A DNA stretch of 64,000 nucleotides from Poa pratensis. Its lineage: Eukaryota > Streptophyta > Magnoliopsida > Poales > Poaceae. The position numbers and the translations under genes were made by a program. Location: the NCBI GenBank assembly GCA_947311845.1, contig CAMZMU010000115.1, positions 33,005,115-33,069,114 on the forward strand. Direction: 5' to 3'. The notes beneath the pieces were generated by a model, which made no database searches, was not told where the DNA came from, and saw only the letters and a program-made list of their open reading frames with translations. How positions within the stretch are numbered: the first letter of the stretch is position 1; every line of letters begins with the position of its first letter. Below are positions 46,604 to 58,639 of this stretch, one piece after another.

Positions 46604-49600
46604 ATGGAGCTGATCATCATCATTCTTATTATAGCGTCTCTGCACCCATTCGCTGCGTCCGATCACCAAGGTTTACTTACATTTCTGTGATTTGTAGAGT
46701 TATCTACTAGTGCAAGCTCGCAATCATTGCTTAGTTAGTCAACATAATTTCTATGACTAACAAAGAAGTATCTTTCGTTTCCTTAGGTGATGCACTATAT
46801 GACATGAAGCAGAAACTGAACGCTACTGACACACAGCTTACGGACTGGAACCAAAATCAAGTTAACCCCTGCACTTGGAATTCCGTTATTTGTGACAGTA
46901 ATAACAATGTTGTGCAAGTGTAAGTTGCCATTGTTGATCTTTCTCTTTGCTTTTCTTCCTTTGTTTACCGCCGATATTTCCCCATAGATTACATAACTAG
47001 GAGCTGGGATCTATTTAGTTTACATTCCAATTAGCCCTTAAGATTTTTGAAAATCAAACGTATCATTTGAGAGGCACATTTCTTAATAACATATCCAATT
47101 TTTCACAGAGTTAATCATAACTGATTTGCTCCTGCAGAACATTGGCTTCTATGGGATTCACGGGAATTCTGTCGCCAAGGATTGGAGACCTTGAACACTT
47201 GAATGTCCTGTAAGTGTAGCGACGTTATGTGCTAATACAAAAAATCCCCAGAACGATTAAATATCTTTCAGATGTTAAGTAGTTGTGATGGAATGGCTAC
47301 TGTATCTTACTTTTTTCTGTAAATGCCACCATCTTATGAATCTATAGGAATGGATGTGAGAATTGCTGACTGTTAGATATTCTATGCCTACTAGATGAAG
47401 TGGCGGTCATGTTAATATGTGATGTGACCACACTTTCTGACCTTTATAAATCCTTGTGGTGAATGATTTTGCAGGTCCTTGCCTGGTAACAAGATTACAG
47501 GTGGCATACCAGAGCAGCTTGGTAACCTATCTAGCTTGACAAGCTTAGATTTGGAAGACAACCTGCTTGTTGGAGAAATCCCAGCTTCTCTTGGCCGTCT
47601 TTCGAAGCTCCAACTTTTGTATGTATAAGAATTCTTACTCCTGAATTTCATGACTGTCAATCAACCTTCCCATTGACATTTCTGTTCTTTAACCAGGATA
47701 CTGAGTCAAAACAGTCTAAATGGGTCTATTCCCGATACCCTGGCAACCATCTCAAGCTTGACAGATATGTAAGCAGTAAACTATTAGTATTCTGTAAAAA
47801 AAAACTATTAGTATGAATATTAGTGATTTTTGTTCACACTAGATTGTTTCCTTAATTTCTTATCATATACAACTAACTTTTCTCTTCTTATGATGGCAGT
47901 CGGTTAGCGTACAACAGTCTCTCCGGACCAATACCTGCTCAATTATTTGAAGTTGCAAGATACAAGTACTGTGGAATCATTATAAAAGTAAGTCTGTGTT
48001 TGCTAATTCGAAGGTCTAACAAAGGTTCATTTCTTCCACAGCTTTTCTGGTAATAACTTGACTTGTGGAGCAAACTTCGTCAACCCTTGTGCATCAACTG
48101 CGTCTTACCCAGGTAACAAGTCATACTTTCCTTTTCTTTCTTCCAGGTCATCTTTTTCTGTTCTACATTGAACGGCTGTCAAATAGCATAAAATGCAGTC
48201 TTGATTTGATGGATGTAAAAGAATTTTGAGACACATGCTAATTTTCTCAAATTCTTCAATAGGTGCATCCCGTGGTTCGAAGATAGGCATTGTCCTTGGA
48301 ACAGTTGGTGGAGTGATAGGGCTACTCACCATAGGGGCTCTGTTTATTATCTGTAATGGACGGAGAAAAGGCCATCTACGTGAAGTATTCGTGGATGTAT
48401 CAGGTAGTGTATTTGCTGCTTATTTTGTTTCATCATCCTGTTGTTGATTAAGTTTATTTTGCAAGGGTTTTTATTAGCTTATAAAGATGTGGTTCGCACA
48501 TTATAATTTATCATGTATCAAACCCAGTCATTTCCAAGAAAATGGGATTCCTTGACTCGGGTTGGTTCATTTCAAACTATGGTTCGCGGTACCAGTTTAT
48601 GTTTGCTACACAGGTATTTTGTTACTGGCATATTATGCCTACTGCACCACTCGTAACACTGTTTCTGGACATATGGAAATAGCTTAGTGTCTAGCACCTT
48701 TTGCAGCATTTTAATAGCACCATCTGTGTTTTTTAGTCACCATGTCAATCTTACAAACTTTGAAGTTTGCATGGGTTGCATTTGCATTGAACAAACTGAT
48801 CTGACATTCCTGCATATATTCCTCGAATCTAGAGGCTGGAGATGTTTCTTCCATTTAACTAACCAATCTGATAACTTATTGTCCCCAGGTGAGGACGACC
48901 GAAGAATCGCATTTGGACAGTTGAAAAGATTCGCATGGCGAGAATTACAACTCGCTACTGATAACTTCAGTGAGAAAAATGTTCTCGGACAGGGGGGCTT
49001 TGGGAAAGTATATAAAGGAGCACTTCCAGATGGCACTAAGATTGCGGTAAAGCGGTTAACTGATTATGAAAGTCCTGGTGGGGAGGCTGCCTTCTTGCGT
49101 GAAGTTGAGCTGATCAGTGTTGCAGTTCACCGGAATCTATTAAGATTGATTGGTTTCTGTACAACACAAACAGAACGTCTACTTGTTTATCCTTTCATGC
49201 AGAATCTTAGTGTGGCTTACCGTTTGCGAGGTACTTACTTCCTTAACCAATCAACCAGTTGTAACATCTTCTTGCAATCCTACAGTTGTGCTACTCTATG
49301 GAATTTCTCAGATCCTTAATAATGTGCTTATTTTCTTTTTCGTTCAATGCACTTTTCAATGGTCTCGAAGATATAATTATAATTTTATCTATGGAGCCAC
49401 AACCGAGGCCATGGTACATCCATGTATTTGACTACATACTTTCTTATACAAACCTTTAGATAACTCCCAGTAAAATAAATATTTCATATGCTAAGTTTGC
49501 TTTACCAGTGTAAGATGCGAGCGTGCATAGACTTGTTTCTAGTTAGTGCTAAAATGATCTAAACAATTACTTGGTAGGTGGTATAAATCAGTGAGGTACA

Positions 49601-51585
49601 ATATCAAATAATCTTTTGAGATATATACCATCTAGGTAAGTGGTGAAAAGAAAGAAGGAAGCCCGGAGTTGGCAGAGTCAGTAAATTCCAACATCCAGTG
49701 TTTATTAACTGATTAAGAAAACTATGAATGCAATGATTTGGTTCTACATTCAGAACATGTCCTTAATTGTCTTTCAGCATGCTTTGTTTTTACCTTTTCT
49801 ACTTTTGGCCATGTTTTATCATGTTTAGGGTAGTTGCATCAGTGCAGATTGTATTCTACTGATCCATGATGTGTTGAAGGAGTGAAAAAATGTACATGCT
49901 AGTTTTGTTGTTGTCCTTCTTTTGGGATAGTCTCTTATGTGCCTTTGTATTGAAATGTTGCATGGTGCAGAGTTTAAATCTGGGGAACCAATATTAGATT
50001 GGAACGCAAGGAAAAGAGTGGCTATAGGCACAGCGCGTGGACTGGAGTACCTGCACGAACACTGCAATCCCAAGATCATACACCGTGATGTCAAGGCTGC
50101 GAATGTCCTGCTTGATGAAGGTTTCGAACCAGTTGTCGGTGACTTTGGCTTGGCAAAGTTGGTGGATGTACAGAAGACATCCGTGACCACACAAGTCCGT
50201 GGAACTATGGGTCACATTGCACCTGAATATCTTTCCACAGGGAAGTCATCTGAGAGAACTGATGTTTTCGGTTATGGTATAATGCTTCTTGAAGTGGTCA
50301 CTGGACAGCGCGCCATTGACTTTTCACGCTTGGAGGAAGAAGACGATGTGCTGTTGCTTGATCATGTAAGTTCTAGTCCACCTCCGCTAGCCACTCCCTC
50401 TTTAGAGAGGCTCGTACTGCTTGAATGAATAGGCATGCATTCTTGGGAGAGAAACGCTACATTTTTTTAGAATAAACCTGCGATGACTCCGGCATGTGAT
50501 CGGCTTTTTCCGCTTTTCATATCTATACCTTTGATAATGACTTTAATTTCTTTAGTAGGTACAATAACACTCTTCTTAGGAGCTACTTTAGCTCTTGCTC
50601 AGAGAGATATAAAAGAAGCTTAGCCTATTCTACAATGTCTCAATTGGGTTATATGATGTTAGCTCTAGGTATAGGTTCTTATCAAGCTGCTTTATTTCAT
50701 TTGATCACTCACGCTTATTCAAAAGCTTTATTGTTCTTGGGATCCGGATCCGTTATTCATTCAATGGAACCTCTTGTTGGATATTCACCAAATAAAAGTC
50801 AGAATATGGTTCTTATGGGCGGTTTAAGAAAATACATTCCAATTACAAGAACTACTTTTTTATGGGGTACACTTTCTCTTTGTGGTATTCCACCTCTTGC
50901 TTGCTTTTGGTCCAAAGATGAGATTCTTAGTAATAGTTGGTTGTATTCGCCCTTTTTTGGAATAATAGCCTCCTTTACTGCAGGATTAACCGCCTTTTAT
51001 ATGTTTAGGATATATTTACTTACATTTGATGGGTATTTGCGCGTTCATTTTCAAAATTACAGTACCACTAAAGAGGGTTCCTTGTATTCAATATCCTTAT
51101 GGGGGAAAAATATATCCAAAGGAGTTAATAAGGATTTTGTTTTATCAACAACAAAGAATGGAGTTTCTTTTTTTTCACAAAATAGCCCAAAAATTCAAGG
51201 TAATACAAGAAATAGGATAGGATGCTTTAGTACATCCTTTGGGGCTAAAAACACTTTTGCCTATGTGCAGGTTAAGAAGCTACAGAGAGAAGGGAGGCTA
51301 GACGCCATCGTGGACCGCAACTTGAACATCAACTTCAACAGGCAGGAGGTGGAGATGATGATGCAGATCGCGCTGCTGTGCACGCAGGGGTCACCTGAGG
51401 ACCGCCCCTCCATGTCCGAGGTGGTCCGAATGCTCGAAGGGGAAGGCCTTGCCGAGCGATGGGAAGAGTGGCAGCAGGTGGAGGTAACGAGGAGGCAGGA
51501 CTACGAGCGGATGCAGCAGCGGTTTGACTGGGGCGAGGATTCCATCTACAACCAGGATGCGATTGAACTGTCGAGGGGCAGATAG
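46604..51585 (+). CDS. LRR receptor-like kinase, subfamily II (At5g10290/At5g65240 type)
   Basis: Eleven exons: 46604-46670, 46787-46919, 47138-47209, 47475-47618, 47697-47768, 47900-47965, 48042-48112, 48263-48403, 48889-49230, 49971-50365, 51271-51585. All borders are GT-AG and all phases agree; the product is 605 aa. Order: signal peptide (1-19), N-terminal LRR cap with CTWNSVIC, about five LRRs on 72-nt exon modules (67-200), a CGANFVNPC cysteine pair, a membrane segment (about 216-239), then the kinase (about 280-555). The kinase has [11 protein letters not shown], Lys in [19 protein letters not shown] (RD type), GDFGLAKL and GHIAPEYLS, so it should be active. The family is related to SERK co-receptors but lacks their Pro-rich SPP hinge. 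It acts at the plasma membrane in ligand-induced receptor complexes. The last intron contains plastid DNA. Confidence 0.93.
50500..51260 (+). other. ndhF: Nuclear plastid insertion: ndhF fragment in the last intron
   Basis: About 760 bp of the chloroplast ndhF gene (NADH dehydrogenase-like complex, subunit 5) lies in sense orientation inside the receptor kinase intron 50366-51270. The protein match is unmistakable: [70 protein letters not shown]. One base appears missing near 50610 (GATATAAAAGAAGC), shifting the frame. From 50635 the frame is open to the host exon. The right junction lies within about 10 bp of the 3' splice site at 51270. The fragment lacks the ends of ndhF and cannot make the plastid protein. 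Confidence 0.92.
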
Positions 51586-52100
51586 TAACATCAGATTGCA
51601 GGGTTTTGTTTCCCATGGCAGTGCAGTATGTATAGCAATTATGTCATTTTTCGTACTAAAATTAGCTGGAGTCGTATATATTATTATTGTCGTAAGTCAA
51701 TGTTGCTGACTGTATATTTATATACTGTCTCTAAGGATGGTTAAGAACAACTTGTGTTGCTGTGGGAGCTAGCCTCAGTTGTGTAGAAAGAAAAGGTAGA
51801 GATGCATCATGCATGTGCTGTGTGGTTTAAAACTTGTAAGCGCATCATCATCTGCTTGGCAAAGCCGAGCAACATTGTTTGGTGCAAGCACTTGCATGTG
51901 CAGGCAACTCGACTGTTTACACCGCAGTTTGCTCAAGGGGTACTTATAATGGTCTGTTGGAAGTCATGGCCAATTGTTTTATTTATTAAGCCCGTCATGG
52001 AAACTCTTGCTTCACTCACCTATGGATGTGCTTCTCCTTGCTCATTCGATCAACAGAGCTGCAACTTCTTTCGCTCGATATGCCGTGCCACTGCGGCACT
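51586..52100 (+). other. 3' region of the receptor kinase gene
   Basis: AT-rich sequence after the TAG stop, presumably the 3' untranslated region followed by spacer. No gene was recognised. Confidence 0.5.
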
Positions 52101-52853
52101 AACTTTTAAACATCAGGCCAGGCCTTGTCACAGAAAACTTGCAAACTTGATCTACCATCTCTATCTACGAGGACAAGACTGGCGCGGAAGGTACGGTCAT
52201 GAGCCAGGCCCCTCCCACGGATAAGGTACATATGGCACGTTGTAGACAGTCATCATGCAGTGTGGGCATAGCTAGTGTATCACAAATGGATATAAACAGT
52301 GATCAAGAAGGCGCGAAGGCCAGGCCTTGGCACAGAAACCGCGCCTTGGCACAGAAACTTGCAAGCTTGATCTACCATCTGCTCTATCTACGAGGACAAG
52401 ACTGGCGCGGAAGGTACTGTCATGAGCCAGGCCCCTCCCACGAGAAGGTACATATGGCACGTTGTAGACAGTCATCATGCAGTGTGGGCGTAGCTAGTGT
52501 ATCACGTATGGGTAGCTAGTGTATCACAAATGGGTGTAAACAGTGATCAAGAAGGCGCGAAGACCAGGCAAAATCAACGAAATTGACCCTTTTTCCAAAT
52601 CATTTCACAAAATGGACTCATTTTCAAATTATTTCACGATCTAACCCTTTTGCACGGCGCCCGCCCTCGGGGCGCCGTGTTCAACTATACAACGCCCCGG
52701 TTCAAGGCGTCGTCAACCGTGCCACGTCAGAATAGCCGGGACCCAACTTAATAGCACGGCGCCCCGGGCCAGGGCGTCGTGCCTTTTTTTAATGCAAATT
52801 TGGGCAAAAGGGAACAAGGACAAAAGACGCCCAGCTGCTTACTTCGTACACGT

Positions 52854-52927
52854 GTAGTGCTTTAGCCCAGTGGTTTGTTGTGTGCTGCATGGTTGTTAGG
52901 TTGCGAGTTCGATTCCTGGTTCCTGCA
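52854..52927 (+). other. tRNA-like segment with pol III A and B boxes (left arm)
   Basis: An A-box-like TTAGCCCAGTGG (52862-52873) and a B-box-like AGTTCGATTCC (52906-52916) lie about 32 bp apart, the spacing of tRNA genes. The acceptor and T stems do not pair, so this is not a functional tRNA gene. It may descend from a tRNA or a SINE. Confidence 0.45.
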
Positions 52928-53536
52928 ATTGTTTTATTTTCCCTTTTTTTTGTTGTTTTTTGTTTATTCACTCAACCAACGTATACAGTATGTTATATAA
53001 AACAAAAACATATTTTTTATTATTTTCTCTTCTTCAAATATGTAGGCAAGATTGCAAATTCTGCACTATGTTATACAAAACATAAAATTAATTTTTCTTG
53101 TTGCTTTTTGTTTTTCGCATGAGTAAACAAAATTGCAAATTCTTATGGTTGAGTGAAATTTTTTTGCAAAGTATATATAAGCAACTTGTATCGTACACAC
53201 GTATGATTGTATACAAAAAGCAACTTGTATGGTTCAGTGAAAAAAATCATTAAAAAAAGGTTAATTTTATTTTTGTATAACGTCTTGTATATGTTGTAGA
53301 TTAAAAACAAAAAGAAACAAAAAATTCCTTATATATAAGCACATGCAACGGCATGAAATATGTGTTTGTAACAAATAAAAGCAAATTATATATACATACA
53401 AGAATTTGCAACATTGCCTACTTATATAAAAAACAAAAAACAACGAAAAAAATAATTTTATGTTTTATATAACATATTGTATACGTTGGTTGAGTGAATA
53501 AACAAAAAACAACAAAAAACGGGGAAATAAAATAAT

Positions 53537-53610
53537 TGCAAGAACCAGGAATCGAACTCGCGACCTAACATCCATGCAGCACACAACAAACCACTTGGCT
53601 AGAACACTAC
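53537..53610 (-). other. tRNA-like segment with pol III boxes (right arm)
   Basis: The inverted counterpart of 52854-52927. On the minus strand the A box reads TAGCCAAGTGG (53591-53601) and the B box AGTTCGATTCC (53548-53558). Both boxes are kept in both arms although the arms differ elsewhere. Confidence 0.45.
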
Positions 53611-54129
53611 ACATGTACAAAGTTCACATCTGGGCCTCTTTTATCCTCCTTCGTTTTTACCCAAATTTGCAAAAAAAAAAAGGCACAGCGCCCCTACTAA
53701 GGGCGTTGTGGTAGTAGGCACGACGCCCTGGCCCGGGGCGCCGTGCTATTAAGTTGGGTCCCGGCTATTCTGACGTGGCACGGTCGACGACGCCTTGGTC
53801 CGGGGCGTTGTACAATTGAACACGGCGCCCCGGGGCGGCGCCGTGCAAAAGGGTTAGATCGTGAAATGATTTGAAAATGGGTCTATTTTGTGAAATGATT
53901 TTAAAAAAGGGTTAAAGTTGTCAAATTTGCCCGAAGGCCAGGCCTTGGCACAGAAACTTGCAAGCTTGATCTACCATCTGCTCTATCTATGAGGACACAA
54001 GACTGGCGCGGAAGGTCATGTCATGAGCCAGGCCCCTCCCACGGAGAAGGTACATATGGCACGTTGTAGACAGTCATCATGCAGTGTGGGCGTAGCTAGT
54101 GTATCACGTATGGGTTAAGAAGGCGAAGA

Positions 54130-55440
54130 GGGACAGCTAAACTAGCAGTGCAAATCTGTATACAAATGGCGTCAATTAAATCTGAACAGAGGTAGTATAA
54201 GACAAACGTACACTGAAAAGTCCCTCCAAAGTTCTTAAATGCAGTGAATTCATGTTTGCAGTCTACTCAGCAATGCCTCCGTCCTCTTAAAAACACATCT
54301 CGCATCCCCAACTAATTCACTATTGCGATCGACCCATCACCAACTCCAAACAGAAAAATCGGTAAAAGGCTGTTAGTGACATCGTAGGAACGACGCCGCA
54401 AGAGCCAGCCAAAAGTTCATTTGCTTGGTTCCTTGCTTTGCTACTATCAAGCGTTATTGTTTGTCTTTGGTTGCTAGTTTTTACCTACAGTTTCTTAGTA
54501 CTCTCGGTCTCTTGATCTGTGAATGAATTCTTTATTTTGTGAGACGTATAGAATGGACTCAAAGTAGATGATAGGAAGCTGTAGGCATAAATGAGCACAC
54601 AAAGCGGTGTCTCATAATTTCTCTAGGGGTTGTGACGCATTACAATTCTCTGTTCCATGTTGCTTACTGTCAGTATTTGCAATGACTACCCATCTACTTA
54701 TATTGCATCATTATTCCAGCTTGAATTATACGAGTGTTGCAGTACTATCTGCAATGCTGCTATCACAGCTCAAACCTGAAAATAAAAATTGGTGAAACTA
54801 CAACAAGGGAACATTTGTTGTCTGGAGTAAGAATCTACCGGTACCCTCCGGAATTGGAAAGTTGAATGTGCTCAAGTCAGTGTGGATAGCACAAACCAGC
54901 ATCAAATTGCAGCTGATTAATCCGTTGGATGTCTGTTCAATAAAATAGGATTCGCTCCTATTCCTTTCAGGCTCGGATTGTTATGACTGGCAGTTGTTGA
55001 GTTACTAATTGCTGAGTGCTGTAATAATCATGGTTTAGTAGTCAAGGGAAAATGTTGGTCATACAATGGACAAGGTACATGCTGTAAGGACGCAAGATTA
55101 GCAAGAGGAAGGCCTGCTAAGAGAGCCATAAAATTATGAAACACTAATGCTTAGTAGTCATCCATTTTTAATTACCCTGTGTTGCTTAGTCAAAATCGAA
55201 CTTTATATATTTTGACCAAATATATAAGAAAAACCAACACCTATAATAAAACAGATGGAGTTCCAAAATAGATGACCCCAGAGTAAACATGGCAATGTGT
55301 AGAGTATGGTTCTGTAGAGAAATATCATACTCATACTCTTATATTTCATGGTTACAAAATTCTACCCACAACCCTGGTATAAAATTTTACTCACTAAACC
55401 TCAATTTTTTTTACACACACCCATACCCTATAGGCAGCCT
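54130..55440. other. Spacer without recognisable gene
   Basis: AT-rich sequence with short open frames only. No repeat boundary or gene motif was identified. Confidence 0.4.
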
Positions 55441-55448
55441 TCAACGAC

Positions 55449-55713
55449 GTTTTGGTTACCGGTCGGGAAATCCGGTTACCGGTCGGTAACCGGATATCCC
55501 GAGCACCCCCGGGAAATGGTCATACCGGCCAAAAAATTCTGAAAGTTTTGAATTTTGATAAAAACTCTCAATAAATGGTCATACTGGGAACCAAAAAATT
55601 TGAAATCTGGTTTTCAAATTCGTCCGGTAACCTGTTGGGATTTTTCGGTTCCGCGGTAACCGGAAATCCCGACCACCGACGAATTTTTTTCGTACCGATA
55701 ACCAAAACCTTGC
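55449..55713. repeat. Inverted-repeat element rich in GGTTACCGG (hAT-like MITE?)
   Basis: The left part carries GTTTTGGTTACCGGTCGGG and the right part CCCGACCACCG then GTACCGATAACCAAAACC, which pair as termini of about 16-18 bp. The inside repeats GGTTACCGG and GGAAATCCC words. Boundaries and target duplication are uncertain. Confidence 0.45.
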
Positions 55714-55717
55714 CCTT

Positions 55718-57895
55718 CACTACTGGAATCGACCATTTTTTTCATGTGTATCAAGAATACACGGCCGGCAAACTGTTTGCTGAGTGTTGCACTCGGCAGC
55801 AATCTGGCCCGCAAACACAAGTTTGTCGAGTGTCGGATTACGGGTCCATGCAAACAGTTTACCGAGTATTTTTAGCAGGCACTCAGCAAAAAAAATGTGG
55901 ACCACGGTCGTCTGGTGTTTGCCGAGTGGGACACAACACTGCACCACGAGACGACGCACACGCCCAACATGTTGCTTCTCGGCATAGCTATTTGCCGAGT
56001 GCCAGGCCCGTACTCGGCAGTGGTCGAGAAAATGACTGAAAACTACGACTTTTAGGGACGAATTGTCACTTAACTACGACATTTGGGGTAAATGTCACTT
56101 AACTACCATCTCAGGGGCAGGGTTGTGACAGAAAGTACTGATCACTCGTTTTAGTCGTCGTAACAGGATTTCTGACCGCACGGGCCCACCTGTCAGGTAC
56201 ACGTGGCAAAAAACAGATTAAAAAAAGACGAAGTGAACGCTGCACTTCTTCACATAGGTTTGGTCAACGCTGCCTCCACCCCGCGCCTCTGGCCACGCTC
56301 GACCTCCCCGCCACCGCCTCCTTCCTCCGGGCCGACGACCTCCTCTCCAGCTGCAACCCCACGTGGCTGGCATCTTCTTCGCGCTCGCGGCGTGGCCGTG
56401 GCACGCACGCGCCCGCCGTGGTGCCTCATCGACGCGTTCCCGGGACAGCGCCGGCGCGCGCCGTCCAGCACCTTGCCCAGCTCCCGGCCAAATCACGCGT
56501 GGGGGGCGGAAGGCCATGGCGCGGGCGCGACGAGGTCGGGGTGGGCGGGGGCGATGTCGGGGTGGCGCTGTAGAGGTAGGGGTGGGCGCGGCGGCAAGCG
56601 TGCATTGCTTGCTCCTGCTAGCGTCGTCGAGCTCCAGATGCAGAGGAAGAGCTAGCATCGTGCGCCCAGCAAGGGAGGGCCGGCGACGGCGTGTGGATGA
56701 TGGGTGCGCGGATGGAGGCGGGACGGGGTGGAGGACGGCACGCTCGGCCGGCGACGGAGGCGAGCGCCAGATGGCCGGGACTGGCAACGCGTGGGTGGAT
56801 GTCGGGCGCGGGCTGCCAGGCGGATGCGGCGCATTCTATCGCGCGGGCGCGAGCCCGGCGAGCTCCGGCCAGGCGGATGCGACGAACCACGGCGAACTCC
56901 GGCGCACGGGCACGGGAAGCTCTGGCGCGGGCGGACTGGCACGCTGGTGCGGGGGCGGCGACCTTTCCGGAGGAGCAGGCCGGCACGGAAGAGCTAGGGA
57001 CGGGGCCACGGCCAGCACGGTGGACGGCGAGCTCGGGGCGGGGGCGGGCGAGGTCGTGGCGGCGCCGGCGAGATAGGGGCGGGCACGGGAGAGCTCGGGG
57101 CGGGCGCAGGTGAGCTCTGTGTGGCGCTGGCGAGCTCGGGGCGACGCTGGCGAGGTCGAGCGGGCGCGGGCGATTTCGGGGCAGCGCCGGCGAGGTCGGG
57201 CGGGCGCGGGGCTGAGCTGTGGTGTTGACCAGTTCCTCCCCTCTCGTTTTCTTCTGTGTTGCCATTCTGTGTTGCCACGTAGACCTGCCAGGTGGGCCTA
57301 ACCTGTCAGAATACGGATTAAACTTGCTAAACGTCGGAATTAGTGCTTTCTGTCACAACTATGCCCCTAAAATGGTAGTCATGTGACATTTACCCCAAAT
57401 GTCGTAGTTAAGTGACAATTCGTTCTCAAATGTCGTAGTTTTCAGTCATTTTCTCGCAGTGGTCTTTGCCGGCATACCTTGGCCATAGGGATGCGCTACA
57501 GCGCTGCCACATGTTTGCCTCTTTGCCGAGTGCCGTGAGTGCGTGCCGGAAAAACAGTTTGCCGAGTGCCGGGCCATTTCTCGGCACTGGTGTTTGCCGA
57601 GTACCCGGCACTTGGTAAATACCAAGCCAGGGAACCTCCATGTGGACACTCGGCTAACACGGAGTGTTGTCACGGCACCGTCCGCTCACATGCCAAGGGA
57701 CATGTGGCATGCCTTTTTCATATTTCTTTCCGGAGCGATTTTTGGTGTCTTTACCGACTATCAGCTATGTGCTGAGTGCCTCGGCCAGCACTACACCATG
57801 GTAGGAACTTGCCAACACACTTATGTAGGAAAAGGTATACCTATATTCACAAAACATATGCCGGCTTATCTTAAGCAAATCATTTGTTGGTAAAG
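55718..57895 (+). mobile_element. Second CACTA element: left terminus and subterminal repeats, truncated
   Basis: Starts CACTACTGGAATCGACC at 55718. It is followed by many TTTGCCGAGTGCC/GGCACTCGGCA-type subterminal repeats (55760-56015 and 57465-57660). No right terminus (CCAGTAGTG) occurs before the LINE at 58640, so the element is truncated or deleted. A Pack-MULE is inserted at 56026-57455. No transposase sequence is seen. Confidence 0.72.
56026..57455. mobile_element. Pack-MULE with captured GC-rich sequence
   Basis: A 1430-bp insertion with a perfect 9-bp target duplication GCAGTGGTC (56017-56025 and 57456-57464). Its terminal inverted repeats, starting GAGAAAATGACTGAAAACTA, are about 110 bp long. 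Between them lies about 1 kb of very GC-rich sequence (56230-57230) with long open frames on both strands, the usual look of captured grass gene exons. No host gene was identified with confidence. The 3' half is built of short direct repeats such as GGCGAGCTCGGGGCG and GGCGAGGTCG. Confidence 0.82.
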
Positions 57896-58639
57896 ATGAA
57901 GATATAGCAACAAGGCATATGTCGGTAATGTTTTTGCTACAAATAGCCTCTCGGCATGTATATCACAAATCTTAAGTGTCCGCGGAAGTTCACAATCTCG
58001 TTTTCCTGCCCATTGGATAGACCACTAATTGCTCACATATTCACATTCACCGATAATTGTTCACAAGTTGCATTATATCTATACAGAGACCGGATGTAAT
58101 ACTTAAAACTCTTTAAATAAGATTTAAATAATAAAGATCTATTTATCGAAAAAAATTATTCACATGTTCACGTCCGCCGCGAAACTGCCACTCCGCCGAA
58201 ACAGACGAGGAGAGCGAGCGGGAGAGAGACTGAGAGGGGAGAAGTGGAGAGTCAATGCGCAGCTGTTTCAAATAAATTGAGCCACCTGGAGCTATATGCC
58301 TATATGGCTGTAAATTTGTCCAAAACACTCAAACCTCACGCCAACGGGTGGACCCAGAAGGGAGGAACGAGGCCCACTAGTCATGGGGATTGGCCGCTGT
58401 GCGGTTAGTGTGGAAAATTGAAACCGCCCGAAACGGGATGCGTCAGGCTGCAATCACGAACTAAGGATCTCGGCCATCTGGGCTCCATCCGACGCACATG
58501 AGCGTGTTCGCGTGTCCGCGCGTAAGAAAGTTCTCAGAACGGTTTGATAATAGATTTGCGTAACATAAATCATGTTTTGTTAGATTTTTTAAATAAAATT
58601 AATATTTGAAAAGTTTGCACCCCTTGTTCTTCTTGATAG

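Larger units (their letters stand above)
52567..53931. mobile_element. Mutator-like element with very long inverted arms
   Basis: About 1365 bp. The left arm (52567 to about 53110) and right arm (about 53380-53931) are near-complementary. Both hold GGCAAA termini, AAATCATTTCACAAAAT, the GGCGCC-rich block with CACGGCGCCCC, and TTATTCACTCAACCAACGTA. Flanks CGAAGACCA (52558-52566) and CGAAGGCCA (53932-53940) form a 9-bp duplication with one mismatch, as for Mutator. No transposase is present; the middle is AT-rich. A transcript through it would fold into a hairpin with about 500 bp of imperfect stem. Confidence 0.78.
52112..54125 (+). repeat. Three diverged copies of a unit of about 190-250 bp, split by a MULE
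   Basis: Copies begin near 52112, 52316 and 53936 with AAGGCCAGGCCTTG. They share CTTGATCTACCATCT, GGACAAGACTGGCGCGGAAG, GAGCCAGGCCCCTCCCACG, GGTACATATGGCACGTTGTA and TAGCTAGTGTATCAC. Copy 2 has a short internal duplication (GCCTTGGCACAGAAAC twice near 52323-52360). The third copy is separated from the second by the MULE at 52567-53931, which inserted at a unit boundary. Confidence 0.85.

Noticed and set aside
52854..52927. Functional tRNA gene
   Set aside because: The A and B boxes are present but the acceptor, anticodon and T stems do not pair.
56203..57265. Several long open frames on both strands of the Pack-MULE
   Set aside because: Composition alone keeps them open. A faint resemblance near 56300-56360 to an autophagy E2-like protein was too weak to claim.
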